A stretch of 64,000 nt of DNA from Bradyrhizobium sp. U87765 SZCCT0048. Its GTDB lineage: Bacteria; Pseudomonadota; Alphaproteobacteria; Rhizobiales; Xanthobacteraceae. The translations under genes and the position numbers were made by a program. The stretch spans positions 322,001 to 386,000 of the forward strand of contig NZ_JAFCMM010000003.1 of NCBI RefSeq assembly GCF_018131225.1, given 5' to 3'. Shown piece by piece: positions 16,818 through 26,230 of the stretch (position 1 is its first letter; every line of letters begins with the position of its first letter). The notes beneath the pieces were generated by a model. It was not told the DNA's origin, did no database searches, and was given only the letters and a program-made list of their open reading frames with translations.

Positions 16818-17678
16818 ATGACCCCGCAAGAACGCCAGCTGATCGACGACCTGTTCAACCGGCTCGCCGGCCTGGAGAACGCCCCGCGCGATCCTGAGGC
16901 GGAGAAAGCCATCATCGAGGGCCTGCGTCGCGCGCCCAACGCCGCCTATGCGCTGGTCCAGACCGTGCTGGTGCAGGACGAGGCGCTCAAGCGCGCCAAC
17001 GCGCACATCGAAGACCTGGAGAGCCGCGTCGCACAGGCAGCCGCGCCATCCGGCGGTTTTCTCGATTCGATGCGCGATGCGGTCTTCGGCCAGAATGCGC
17101 GCGGATCGGTTCCCAACGTGCGCCCGTCCGATGCGCCGTCACGTCCGGTCTGGAACAGCGGCCAGGTGCTCAACAACGCCCAGGGCGGCTACAGCGACCC
17201 GCGGGCCGCAAGCGGCTATGCCCAGCCCGGCGGCTACGCCCAGCCCCCGGGCTATGGTCCAGCGCCCGGCTACGGTGCGGCACCGGCCGCCGGCGGTGGT
17301 GGCAGTTCGTTCCTTGGCACGGCAGCGGCCGCGGCGGCCGGCATGATCGGCGGCTCGCTGCTGATGAACAGCATCCGCGGCGCCATGGGAGGCGGCAATC
17401 ATCAGTCGTTCTCCGACGCCGGCGCACTCGGCGGCGGTTCGAACGCCAATCCGTGGGGCGGCAACAACGACCAGTCGAACGGTAGCCTTGCGCGTGACGC
17501 GGGGCTCGGCGACATCGGCCGCAGCGGCAACGACCAGCGCCAGGGCCTGTTCGACCAGAACCCGAACGACGACCGCAACTCCGACAGCAACAACGAATAT
17601 GCGTCGAACAGCTACGACGACGCGGGCGACGACGACGGTTTCGATTCCGACGACGGCGGCGGCAGCGATTACGCCTGA
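16818..17678 (+). CDS. DUF2076 family protein
   Basis: 286 residues in three parts. The N-terminal 80 residues are helical (MTPQERQLIDDLFNRLAGLE, EDLESRVAQA) as in DUF2076 proteins. A Gly/Tyr/Pro/Gln-rich middle has short repeats (GGYAQPPGYGPAPGYG), followed by a glycine-zipper-like segment (AAAAAAGMIGGSLLMNS). The tail is strongly acidic (DDDGFDSDDGGGSDYA). The start at 16818 is set by GGAGGAGGA just upstream; an ATG-less frame extends to 16797. No enzymatic motif is present. Related proteins are often described as periplasmic ligand-binding sensors, but there is no signal peptide here. It ends at a strong terminator. Confidence 0.82.
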   Translation: MTPQERQLIDDLFNRLAGLENAPRDPEAEKAIIEGLRRAPNAAYALVQTVLVQDEALKRANAHIEDLESRVAQAAAPSGGFLDSMRDAVFGQNARGSVPNVRPSDAPSRPVWNSGQVLNNAQGGYSDPRAASGYAQPGGYAQPPGYGPAPGYGAAPAAGGGGSSFLGTAAAAAAGMIGGSLLMNSIRGAMGGGNHQSFSDAGALGGGSNANPWGGNNDQSNGSLARDAGLGDIGRSGNDQRQGLFDQNPNDDRNSDSNNEYASNSYDDAGDDDGFDSDDGGGSDYA

Positions 17679-17714
17679 CCGCAGTCCGCGCGGTTCATTC
17701 GCCCTGCAAAACGG

Positions 17715-17751
17715 CAACGGCCGCTCTCACGAGCGGCCGTTGTCGGTTTTT
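17715..17751. terminator. Bidirectional intrinsic terminator
   Basis: A perfect 12-bp stem (CAACGGCCGCTC / GAGCGGCCGTTG) with the loop TCAC, followed by TCGGTTTTT on the plus strand and by a T4 on the minus strand. It separates the DUF2076 gene from the convergent L,D-transpeptidase gene and probably serves both. Confidence 0.85.
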
Positions 17752-17768
17752 GGAGGCGTTTTCCGCCG

Positions 17769-18560
17769 TCAGATCACGATGACGCGGGCGCCGACATTGA
17801 CACGATTGTAGAGATCGATGACGTCCTCGTTGCGCATGCGGATACAACCCGACGAGACGTTCGTGCCGATCGTCCACGGCTCGTTCGAGCCATGAATGCG
17901 ATAGAGCGAGGAGCCCAGATACATCGCGCGGGCGCCGAGCGGATTTTCCGGCCCGCCGACCATGTGGCGCGGCAGGTCAGGCCGGCGCCTGAGCATCTCC
18001 GCCGGTGGGGTCCAGTCCGGCCACTCGCGCTTTGCCGAAATGGTCTTGGTGCCGGACCAGGTGAAGCCGGGCTTACCGACGCCGATGCCATAGCGCAGCG
18101 CGCGACCCTCGCCCTGCACGAGATAGAGAAACTTGTTCGGCGTATCGATCACGATCGTTCCGGCTTTTTCGCGACCGTCGTAGGACACCATCTGCTTTTC
18201 GTACTTCGGATCGAAGCCCTGCTGGGCCGGCACCACGGCCTGCTGGGACGGCAGATAGCTCTGCTGCTCCATCTCTTCGTCCGACATCGGCATCACGCGC
18301 CGGCCGCGCGGCGTCAGTTCGTAGCGCTGCGCCCGCTCGTAGCCAGGCGGGTAGCCCGGTGCCGGGCCGGCGCTGCCATTCCCGAACAGGAACTGGATGA
18401 AACCGCCGCCCATATCGGAGCGATCACTGGAGGCGACGCGCACTGGCGGCGCCGAACGGTTGTAGACGACATACGGCTCCGCCGCGCTCTGGGCGCAGGC
18501 AGGAGCGGCGAAGCCGAGCGCACAGGCGCCGGCGAACAGGACGGACACGGTTTTGAACAT
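17769..18560 (-). CDS. L,D-transpeptidase (YkuD domain)
   Basis: 263 residues. An N-terminal Sec signal peptide (TVSVLFAGACALGFAAPACA) exports it to the periplasm. The C-terminal YkuD domain (about residues 135-263) contains the catalytic signature IHGSNEPWTIG followed by SSGCIRM, with the nucleophilic cysteine. Such enzymes make 3-3 peptidoglycan cross-links or attach lipoproteins to peptidoglycan, and resist ordinary beta-lactams. Between signal and catalytic domain is a Gln/Pro-rich spacer. The start is taken at MFKTVSVLF (18560); an 18-residue extension lacks support. Monocistronic, with its own terminator. Confidence 0.9.
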   Translation of the reverse strand: MFKTVSVLFAGACALGFAAPACAQSAAEPYVVYNRSAPPVRVASSDRSDMGGGFIQFLFGNGSAGPAPGYPPGYERAQRYELTPRGRRVMPMSDEEMEQQSYLPSQQAVVPAQQGFDPKYEKQMVSYDGREKAGTIVIDTPNKFLYLVQGEGRALRYGIGVGKPGFTWSGTKTISAKREWPDWTPPAEMLRRRPDLPRHMVGGPENPLGARAMYLGSSLYRIHGSNEPWTIGTNVSSGCIRMRNEDVIDLYNRVNVGARVIVI

Positions 18561-18872
18561 CGACGTACTCTGCACGTTTCGTCGGGACAGCGCGCACGGC
18601 GTCGGCACGAACACGCCGACCCGCCACGCGACCGATTAGAGGCGCAAATCGCATCGGTTTGGTAAACGCAGGCCGCTTCGGGATTCACCACGTCGCGCAA
18701 TCGCTCCCGCATCTGCCGACAGCGTTTATTTTCGATGAACGCCGCGCATGCATGGTTAACCGACGGTTTGCGCCCGCCGCAAACAACGGTTCCGGCGGCC
18801 TCCGCTGTGAACCCGACGTTAAAACACCGTGATCTACAACAGCACTGTTTGAAAGGGGGCTGGGGAGTTGTC

Positions 18873-19628
18873 ATGCCTGTTCGCAAGCGCTTTCGCATCG
18901 AGGAAATCCAGTACGGCAGCATGCCGGAAACTGAGGCTGTACCTGCCGGCGACGTCGGCCCGATGCACACTGAAATCATGACCGAGCTGCGCGCGATCCG
19001 CGCCCAGATGGCTGCGCCGGCCAGCGGCGTGCCGGACGATACCGCAGCCGACATCGGCGAGGCGCAGGCTTTGCTGCAGACCTATCGCGCGCAGATCGAG
19101 CAGTGCGAAAAGCTCAAGATCGAGCTCGACCTCATTCACGAGGCGATCAACCGCACCAAGCAGGAAATCGCGGTGCTGCACGGCAAAAGCTTCAACGGCG
19201 ACGAAATGTCGAAGGTGACCGGCGAGCTCGGCGCCGTCGTCGGCGGCACCGAGGAAGCCACCCAGCAGATTCTCGAGGCGGCCGAAGCGATCGACCAGGC
19301 CGCGAGCGCGATGTCCAAGATCACTTCGCCGGACCAGCAGGCCCAGCTCAGCGAGGAAATCCAGGACCGCGTCGTCGCCATCTTCGAGGCCTGCAACTTC
19401 CAGGACCTCACCGGCCAGCGTATCAGCAAGGTGATGAACACCATGCGGTTCATCGAACACCACATCAACGTGATGATGGAGATCTGGGGCGGGGTCGACG
19501 CCATCAAGGCCCACGCGCCGGCGGTGATCGACGATCGCGTCGGCGACGCCCGCCTGCTCAACGGCCCCAAGGGGCTGGACGACGACGGCCACGCCTCCCA
19601 GGACGACATCGACGCCATGTTCGGCTGA
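18873..19628 (+). CDS. cheZ: Protein phosphatase CheZ
   Basis: 251 residues, mostly helical. The active-site signature of CheZ is clear: ACNFQDLTGQRISKVMNTM, with the Asp and Gln (DxxxQ) that place water for dephosphorylation of CheY-P. A long helical hairpin (AQALLQTYRAQIEQCEKLKI to VGGTEEATQQILEAAEAIDQ) precedes it, and the C terminus ends in an acidic tail (SQDDIDAMFG) resembling the CheY-binding peptide of E. coli CheZ. The ATG at 18873 follows GGGGAG by eight bases. No cheA, cheY or receptor gene is within the window, so it stands alone here. It carries its own terminator. Confidence 0.85.
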   Translation: MPVRKRFRIEEIQYGSMPETEAVPAGDVGPMHTEIMTELRAIRAQMAAPASGVPDDTAADIGEAQALLQTYRAQIEQCEKLKIELDLIHEAINRTKQEIAVLHGKSFNGDEMSKVTGELGAVVGGTEEATQQILEAAEAIDQAASAMSKITSPDQQAQLSEEIQDRVVAIFEACNFQDLTGQRISKVMNTMRFIEHHINVMMEIWGGVDAIKAHAPAVIDDRVGDARLLNGPKGLDDDGHASQDDIDAMFG

Positions 19629-19664
19629 TCCGGCCGCGCCGGATCGCCCATACGAGTGCCCCCG

Positions 19665-19690
19665 GGGCGGCCGCGAGGCCGCCCTTCTTC
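19665..19690 (+). terminator. Intrinsic terminator of cheZ
   Basis: Stem GGGCGGCC / GGCCGCCC with the loop GCGA, followed by TTCTTCTTT on the plus strand, 37 bp after the cheZ stop codon. Confidence 0.75.
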
Positions 19691-19732
19691 TTTCCGGACG
19701 CCCGCATCGCCCGGCCTCCGGACAAACGAAAA

Positions 19733-19760
19733 CGCCCCCGGGGAGCGATCCCCGGGGGCG
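19733..19760 (-). terminator. Intrinsic terminator of the 19786-20307 lipoprotein gene
   Basis: A perfect 12-bp stem (CGCCCCCGGGGA / TCCCCGGGGGCG) with a 4-nt loop. On the minus strand it is followed by TTTTCGTTT, so it ends the lipoprotein transcript 26 bp after its stop codon. Confidence 0.8.
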
Positions 19761-19785
19761 AGATAGCAGGCCGGCCGTCGCAGCC

Positions 19786-20307
19786 TTACGCGCGTGGCGC
19801 GCAGCGAACGTAGATCATGGTGCCGTAACGGCCGTCGGCATCCTTGTCGATGAAGCGGGTGATCAGCACGCGGCCGTCGAAGGAGACGATCTCGCGGTCC
19901 TTCTCGCCTGCGGGGGGGCCGGGCGGGCCGATATAGTTCTTGCCGCTGCGGCTGCCCTTGATGCGCAACTCCTGCGGGGTCGCCTCGTCGGCGAGGTGCA
20001 TGATGATGCCACCGGAGGTGCCAGGATTGATGACGTAGGGCTGCTTGCACTGGCCGCGCGCGTTCGCCTCGGTCCGCAGCCGATCATCGGGCTTGTGGTA
20101 GGCGCCAAATCCCCAGCGGCCGACAAGCTCGTCCGGGCGGATGCTGCCGGGAATCTCGGGTTCGACCATGGGTACGTCAGGCGGCGGCGGCTGTTGCGGG
20201 CCACCGAACCCGCTGAAGCCCTGGAAACTGTTACAGGCGCCAAGCGCCAGCAGAAGCGACATGGCCGCCAGATGCGCGGTGCGGCGCGCAACACGTGAGA
20301 TGTTCAT
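19786..20307 (-). CDS. Putative lipoprotein of unknown function
   Basis: 173 residues. The N terminus is a lipoprotein signal (HLAAMSLLLALGACNS) with the lipobox LGAC, so Cys is expected to be lipidated. A short Pro-rich linker (GGPQQPPPPDVP) leads to a compact domain (ELVGRWGFGAYHKPDD, INPGTSGGIIMHLADEATPQEL, REIVSFDGRVLITRFIDKD, GRYGTMIYVRC). I do not recognise a named family. The start MNISRV at 20307 has AGGGGA upstream; an extended frame to 20394 is not supported. Likely periplasmic, anchored in a membrane. It has its own terminator. Confidence 0.75.
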   Translation of the reverse strand: MNISRVARRTAHLAAMSLLLALGACNSFQGFSGFGGPQQPPPPDVPMVEPEIPGSIRPDELVGRWGFGAYHKPDDRLRTEANARGQCKQPYVINPGTSGGIIMHLADEATPQELRIKGSRSGKNYIGPPGPPAGEKDREIVSFDGRVLITRFIDKDADGRYGTMIYVRCAPRA

Positions 20308-20513
20308 CTTGTCCCCTGAACGAGAAAACCCAAGTTGCGCCTGCTCCGACGGCAAACGACGTCTAGCCATCGGATCCGGCAGACGTTCCGCCACCGCCGC
20401 CGCGACATGGTGTCCAGATCATCTTATAATGACATCACCAAGGCCTTAAATCCTTTTCACGCCGGTTTTTGCGGTGCGGCGAGCCGAATCGGCCCGCATA
20501 AAAGGCCCTTTGC

Positions 20514-20542
20514 TTGACAGGATCGGCGCCAAGCCATATTTC
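20514..20542 (+). promoter_or_regulatory. Sigma-70-type promoter of groESL
   Basis: A perfect -35 hexamer TTGACA at 20514-20519, then an AT-rich -10 region (CATATTTC, about 20535-20542; TATTTC gives a 17-bp spacer, ATATTT 16). It lies directly upstream of the CIRCE element, the usual arrangement for HrcA-controlled groESL. Confidence 0.7.
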
Positions 20543-20553
20543 CCGGGCGCACT

Positions 20554-20580
20554 TTAGCACTCTCGATGGCTGATTGCTAA
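20554..20580 (+). promoter_or_regulatory. CIRCE element (HrcA operator)
   Basis: TTAGCACTC, nine bases, then GATTGCTAA. The consensus is TTAGCACTC-N9-GAGTGCTAA, so the right arm differs at one base (T for G). It should bind HrcA and repress groESL outside stress. HrcA itself is not encoded in the window. Confidence 0.93.
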
Positions 20581-20685
20581 AGGATGTGTGGGGGCGCTCC
20601 CGCACCCCGAAATCTGGCGGGCCTGCCCTAACCTACCCATCCCCGGCGCTCACCTCGTTCATCTCGCAGACCAGAGGAACTCCCC

Positions 20686-20982
20686 ATGGCCAAAACGAAA
20701 TTCCGCCCGCTGCATGACCGTGTGGTCGTCAAGCGCATCGACGCCGACGAAAAGACCAAGGGCGGCATCATCATCCCCGACTCCGCCAAGGAAAAGCCCT
20801 CGCAGGGCGAAATCGTCGCCGTGGGCCCGGGCGGCCGCGACGAGAACGGCAAGCTGATCCCGATCGATCTCAAGGCCGGCGACAAGGTGCTGTTCGGCAA
20901 GTGGTCGGGCACCGAGGTGAAGATCGATGGCGAGGACCTCCTGATCATGAAGGAGTCCGACATCATGGGCGTGCTCAGCTGA
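20686..20982 (+). CDS. groES: Co-chaperonin GroES
   Basis: 98 residues, the standard length. It forms the heptameric lid on GroEL. Signatures: FRPLHDRVVVKRID, the mobile loop around DEKTKGGIIIPDSAKEKP, and GDKVLFGKWSGTEVKIDGED. An AGAGGA lies upstream of the ATG. It is first in a two-gene operon with groEL, 149 bp before it, under a sigma-70-type promoter with CIRCE control. Confidence 0.97.
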   Translation: MAKTKFRPLHDRVVVKRIDADEKTKGGIIIPDSAKEKPSQGEIVAVGPGGRDENGKLIPIDLKAGDKVLFGKWSGTEVKIDGEDLLIMKESDIMGVLS

Positions 20983-21131
20983 ACCCTTCCCCTCGCCCGG
21001 CGCACGCGGCCCGAGGCCGCCGCGACGGGCGCGGGATCGTCTTCCATCAATCATTCGTCGGCCCGTCCGGCGCGCCGCGGACCTGCAAGGTCCGGCGCAG
21101 GATCGGGAACCCTACCCAGGAGTAAAGCTAC

Positions 21132-22775
<1,644 letters not shown>

Positions 22776-22807
22776 GCCCTGCCGTTTTCGCTCTTTCCGA
22801 ACGATTG

Positions 22808-22837
22808 CAAGGCCGCCTTCGGGCGGCCTTGTTTTTT
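22808..22837 (+). terminator. Intrinsic terminator of groESL
   Basis: A perfect 10-bp stem (CAAGGCCGCC / GGCGGCCTTG) with a TTCG tetraloop, followed by six T residues, 32 bp after the groEL stop. Confidence 0.92.
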
Positions 22838-22949
22838 GCACGATCATGGCAGCGTCCGCCTTTCGCGGCGAAAGAAATTTCTCGCCTATTGCCTGCGGTT
22901 TTGAGAAGGTCCGGCACCACGTTCCGTCGAATCTGCTTCGAGGCCCGAC

Positions 22950-24158
22950 ATGCGCGCGACCGGTTTCCCCCTGCTCCTTCTTCTCGCCACCACTGTCGGC
23001 GCGACACCTGTTCTCGCCCAGGCGAAAAAGGATGCAAAGGCGCCCCCGGCGGCCGGCAACGAAGTGCGCTATTTCACTTCGGTCGGCGGCATCATGGACG
23101 ATCAGGCCGATACCATCCTCAAGGAAACCCGCAGCGGTGGCAAAGTCACGGGCGCAGTGCTGGACGTCTGCTTTCCGGCGATCGGCAACGCCGACCGCAA
23201 GGACCGTTTCATCGCCACGTTGACCGTCGATGGTGCCAAGCTGACGGGCACCACCCAGACGAACGAAGGCAAACAGCCGGTCATGATCAACCTGACGCGC
23301 AAGGCGTCGTCGGGAGGCGTCTCGTTCGACGGCAAGGTCACCATCGGCAACACCACCTCGAACATCTCGTCGGCCGACAACTCCGACATCAGTGAAAAGG
23401 AATTCAAGGAAGGCCAGGACGCCGATGACCAGATCATTGCGGCGCCGTCCGACTACACCACAGCTTCGCCCGAAGCCGTCGCGGTGCGCATCAAGCCCGA
23501 AGGCGTCGCCGACTTCGTCAACACCCTGCGCGGCCAGAATCTCGAAGTGTCGCTGAGCAGCCTGCTGCCGTCGTGCACCGAGTTGCGCAAGGGCGAGCAG
23601 GTGCTGCATTTCAATATCGATCCGGAGCGCGCGGCCGAGTTCGTCGCCGGCATGAAGACGAACCCGAGCGTGATCACCGCCGGCTGGACCTCGGGCAAGC
23701 TCGACATGGAACGCACCGTCCGTTTCGCCGCCACGGACTGGCGCGACGGCGGCCGCCTCAGCCGCGAACGGCTGGCACAGACGCTGTCCGCGGCGATAGC
23801 CAAGGCGCTGTCCGCGACCGCGCTGCCGCCGGTGTGGAACGACAGCAATGGTGAGCTGAAGCTGGCCTTCAAGCGTCCCAATGCGGCCCTCCCCGGCCTT
23901 GGTCTGGTGCAGACCATCACCTTCAGCACGATGGTCGCTGCCGACAAGCCAGGTGGCAGCGACAAGCTGCTGCTGTGGGTCGGCTATCCCACCATCGCCA
24001 CCACCGACGAGAGCGCCGGCCAGAAGCTGAAGCTCGCCGACGCCGCGGATTCCGGCGGCGAGGAATCGATGCCTGTCGACGAGGGCGACACCCTCAGCGC
24101 GGTGGCCCGCGAACTGAAGGCCCAGCGCTGGGACTCGGAAAACAGCGCCTGGAAGTGA
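22950..24158 (+). CDS. Secreted protein of unknown function
   Basis: 402 residues. A cleavable signal peptide (FPLLLLLATTVGATPVLAQA) is followed by a first domain (about 35-160: NEVRYFTSVGGIMDDQAD, VLDVCFPAIG, FDGKVTIGNTTSNISSADN) and a second (about 165-340: YTTASPEAVAVRIKPEGV, LEVSLSSLLPSCTELRKGEQ, NIDPERAAEFVAGMKTNPS). Two cysteines are visible. The tail is acidic and Ser-rich. I recognise no named domain. It lies 28 bp before a CrtI-like FAD enzyme on the same strand, so they may be co-transcribed. Likely periplasmic; function unknown. Confidence 0.75.
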   Translation: MRATGFPLLLLLATTVGATPVLAQAKKDAKAPPAAGNEVRYFTSVGGIMDDQADTILKETRSGGKVTGAVLDVCFPAIGNADRKDRFIATLTVDGAKLTGTTQTNEGKQPVMINLTRKASSGGVSFDGKVTIGNTTSNISSADNSDISEKEFKEGQDADDQIIAAPSDYTTASPEAVAVRIKPEGVADFVNTLRGQNLEVSLSSLLPSCTELRKGEQVLHFNIDPERAAEFVAGMKTNPSVITAGWTSGKLDMERTVRFAATDWRDGGRLSRERLAQTLSAAIAKALSATALPPVWNDSNGELKLAFKRPNAALPGLGLVQTITFSTMVAADKPGGSDKLLLWVGYPTIATTDESAGQKLKLADAADSGGEESMPVDEGDTLSAVARELKAQRWDSENSAWK

Positions 24159-24185
24159 CGACCGCGCCGCGCCCGGGGACCGCTG

Positions 24186-25652
24186 ATGCCACGCCATGAC
24201 GTGGTGGTGATCGGTGCCGGCCTCGGCGGCCTGACCGCCGCGGCGCTGCTCGCCCGCGCAGGCCGCAAGGTGCTGGTGATCGAGCGCGGCAATTCGGTCG
24301 GCGGTGCCGCATCGAGCTACAAGGTCGGCGATCTCTTCGTCGAAGGCTCGCTGCACGAGACCGGCAATCCTGCCGACGCCCGTGACCCCAAGCACGAAAT
24401 TCTCACCCGCGCTGGCGTGCGCGATGCGGTGACTTTCGTGCCTGCCGGCCTGCTCTATGAAGCGCGCGGCGGCCTGCTCGATACGCCGCTGACCCTGCCG
24501 GATACGTTCGATGGCGCCCGCACCGCGTTGATCCGGCGTTTTCCACACGCCCGCAATGGCATCGCGTCGGTCCTCGACGACATGGCTGCCGCCGCGGCCA
24601 CGACGACACTGGCGACAGACGACACGCGGACGCTGCAGCAACGGTTCGACGCCGCATTCGGCGACGACGAGGCCGTGAAGATCGCCCTCGCCGCCAATCT
24701 CGCCTATTTCCACGATGATCCTGCCACGCTGTCGTGGCCGTTCTTCGCGCGCGCGCAGGGCCGCCTGCTCGCGAGCGGCGCGGCATTCGTGCAAGGCGGC
24801 TCGCAGCGGCTGTCGAGCGCGCTGGCACGCGCCATTCGCGCCGCCGGGGGCGAGGTGCTGCTGCGCCGAACCGTGACCACGGTCGCCCCGGACAACAGCG
24901 GATACGTCGTCACACACACCGCCAAGGATGGCAGCGCGCCGCAAGGCGTCGCGACCGCATGCATCGTCAGCAACGCCGCACCGAACGCGACGGCGGCGCT
25001 GCTGCCGCCGGCACAGGCCGACGTGTTGACGGCACATCATGCCGGACAGTCGCCGTCGATCTCACTGTTTGCGCTGACGCTCGGGCTGTCGCTGCCGCCA
25101 CGCGAGATCGGCATGACCGCCTATTCCACCCAGCTGTGGCCACGCTGGATGCGGCGACTTGTCGACTACCGCGAGGCCGCGGTACTGTTGGCTGGCGAGC
25201 CGGGTGAGCGGATGCCGCCACTGGCGATCGCCGACTACGCCGCGATCCCCTCCGGTGTACCCGCACCGCCCTATGTGCTGTCGCTGATCGGGCCAGACCG
25301 GCTGTCGAACTGGCCGGCGGACGACATCGACGCCTACCGCGCACGGCGGGCGCGCTGGCAGGACGCGATCGTGCGGTATCTCGACGGCATCTATCCCGGC
25401 CTCGCCGGCGCCGTCGTGGCCAGCTCGTTCAACACCGCCCTGTCAGTGCGGCAGTATCTCGGCGCACCGGACGGTGCGGTCTACGGCTTCGCCCCGACAA
25501 CACAGGCAGCGCCGCGCTCGCCGCACACGCCGCTTCCCGGCCTCTATCTGTCATCGGCCTATGCCGGCTTCGGCGGCTATACCGACGTCTTCGCCAACGC
25601 ATCGGCCTGCGCCGATGCGATCCTTCGCGAGACCCGGCCTGTGCCAGGGTAG
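24186..25652 (+). CDS. CrtI/phytoene-desaturase-like FAD-dependent oxidoreductase
   Basis: 488 residues. The N-terminal dinucleotide-binding fold is clear (DVVVIGAGLGGLTAAALLARAGRK, VIERGNSVGGAASSY). The C-terminal GLYLSSAYAGFGGYTDVFANA resembles the FAD-closing motif of phytoene desaturases and carotenoid isomerases. There is no crtB, crtE or other pigment gene nearby, so it need not act on carotenoids; relatives oxidise varied lipids and polyenes, or act as NAD(P)/FAD amine oxidases. It follows the secreted 402-residue protein by 27 bp, suggesting an operon. Confidence 0.8.
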   Translation: MPRHDVVVIGAGLGGLTAAALLARAGRKVLVIERGNSVGGAASSYKVGDLFVEGSLHETGNPADARDPKHEILTRAGVRDAVTFVPAGLLYEARGGLLDTPLTLPDTFDGARTALIRRFPHARNGIASVLDDMAAAAATTTLATDDTRTLQQRFDAAFGDDEAVKIALAANLAYFHDDPATLSWPFFARAQGRLLASGAAFVQGGSQRLSSALARAIRAAGGEVLLRRTVTTVAPDNSGYVVTHTAKDGSAPQGVATACIVSNAAPNATAALLPPAQADVLTAHHAGQSPSISLFALTLGLSLPPREIGMTAYSTQLWPRWMRRLVDYREAAVLLAGEPGERMPPLAIADYAAIPSGVPAPPYVLSLIGPDRLSNWPADDIDAYRARRARWQDAIVRYLDGIYPGLAGAVVASSFNTALSVRQYLGAPDGAVYGFAPTTQAAPRSPHTPLPGLYLSSAYAGFGGYTDVFANASACADAILRETRPVPG

Positions 25653-25659
25653 CCGCCAA

Positions 25660-26070
25660 TTAGTTGGTGTTGAGGCGGAAGCGCAGCGGCCGCGGACCGA
25701 CGAAAGAAATCACGTCGCCCTGACGCTTCCAGCTCGTCGCCTCGCTCAAGGAGGCGACCAGCGCATCGTCGAGCTGCGCCTTGTCGGCCGGACAACCGCG
25801 GTCCTCGATATTCTGCGGCATGAAGATCAGGCTGTCGCCCGCGATCGAGAACTGACCGCGGCCTCCCTTGCACCACAGCTCGAGCCGCACCTCACCGCGA
25901 TCGCCGATCTCGAGCGACGGGATGCGCTTGGAGCCGGGCAGCGGCCGGCTGTCCAGCGTCATCTCCAGGCCGAACGGAAACTCGGACTGCGCGTGCGCCG
26001 GCGCCGCGGACAACGCCGAGACGAGCACGGCCGGACCAAGCAGAAGACGGATGAAATTCGACGGCATCAT
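25660..26070 (-). CDS. META-domain protein
   Basis: 136 residues. A signal peptide (FIRLLLGPAVLVSALSAAPAHAQ) is followed by one small beta-rich domain of the META/HslJ type: EMTLDSRPLPGSKRIPSL, GEVRLELWCKGGRGQFSIAGD, NIEDRGCPADKAQLDDALVASL and ISFVGPRPLRFRLN at the end. The two cysteines could pair in the periplasm. HslJ-like proteins are linked to heat or novobiocin response in E. coli, but the role here is unknown. The start is at the first of two adjacent ATG codons (26070/26067). Confidence 0.78.
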   Translation of the reverse strand: MMPSNFIRLLLGPAVLVSALSAAPAHAQSEFPFGLEMTLDSRPLPGSKRIPSLEIGDRGEVRLELWCKGGRGQFSIAGDSLIFMPQNIEDRGCPADKAQLDDALVASLSEATSWKRQGDVISFVGPRPLRFRLNTN

Positions 26071-26183
26071 TGACGGCAACTCACGGATGGACCCGCACAG
26101 GCGGGAGCTTGCGAAAGGGAACCTGCGCCGCTCGATGACAGCGGATCCGAAGGTCCGCAGCCGCCGCGCCGGCGCAAACGAAA

Positions 26184-26209
26184 ATCCCCGCGGCGACCGC
26201 CGCGGGGAT
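26184..26209 (-). terminator. Intrinsic terminator of the LctP-family permease gene
   Basis: A perfect 11-bp stem (ATCCCCGCGGC / GCCGCGGGGAT) with the loop GACC, followed on the minus strand by TTTCGTTTG. It lies 21 bp after the permease stop and isolates it from the META gene. Confidence 0.75.
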
Positions 26210-26230
26210 CGCTGAACGTCTCGACGAGGC

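Larger units (their letters stand above)
20308..20685. other. Intergenic region carrying the groESL promoter
   Basis: 378 bp between the divergent lipoprotein and groES genes. Apart from the groESL promoter and CIRCE (listed separately), it contains a TATAAT-like hexamer near 20422 and AT-rich sequence around 20430-20470 that could hold a second promoter. No gene-like frame is seen. Confidence 0.5.
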
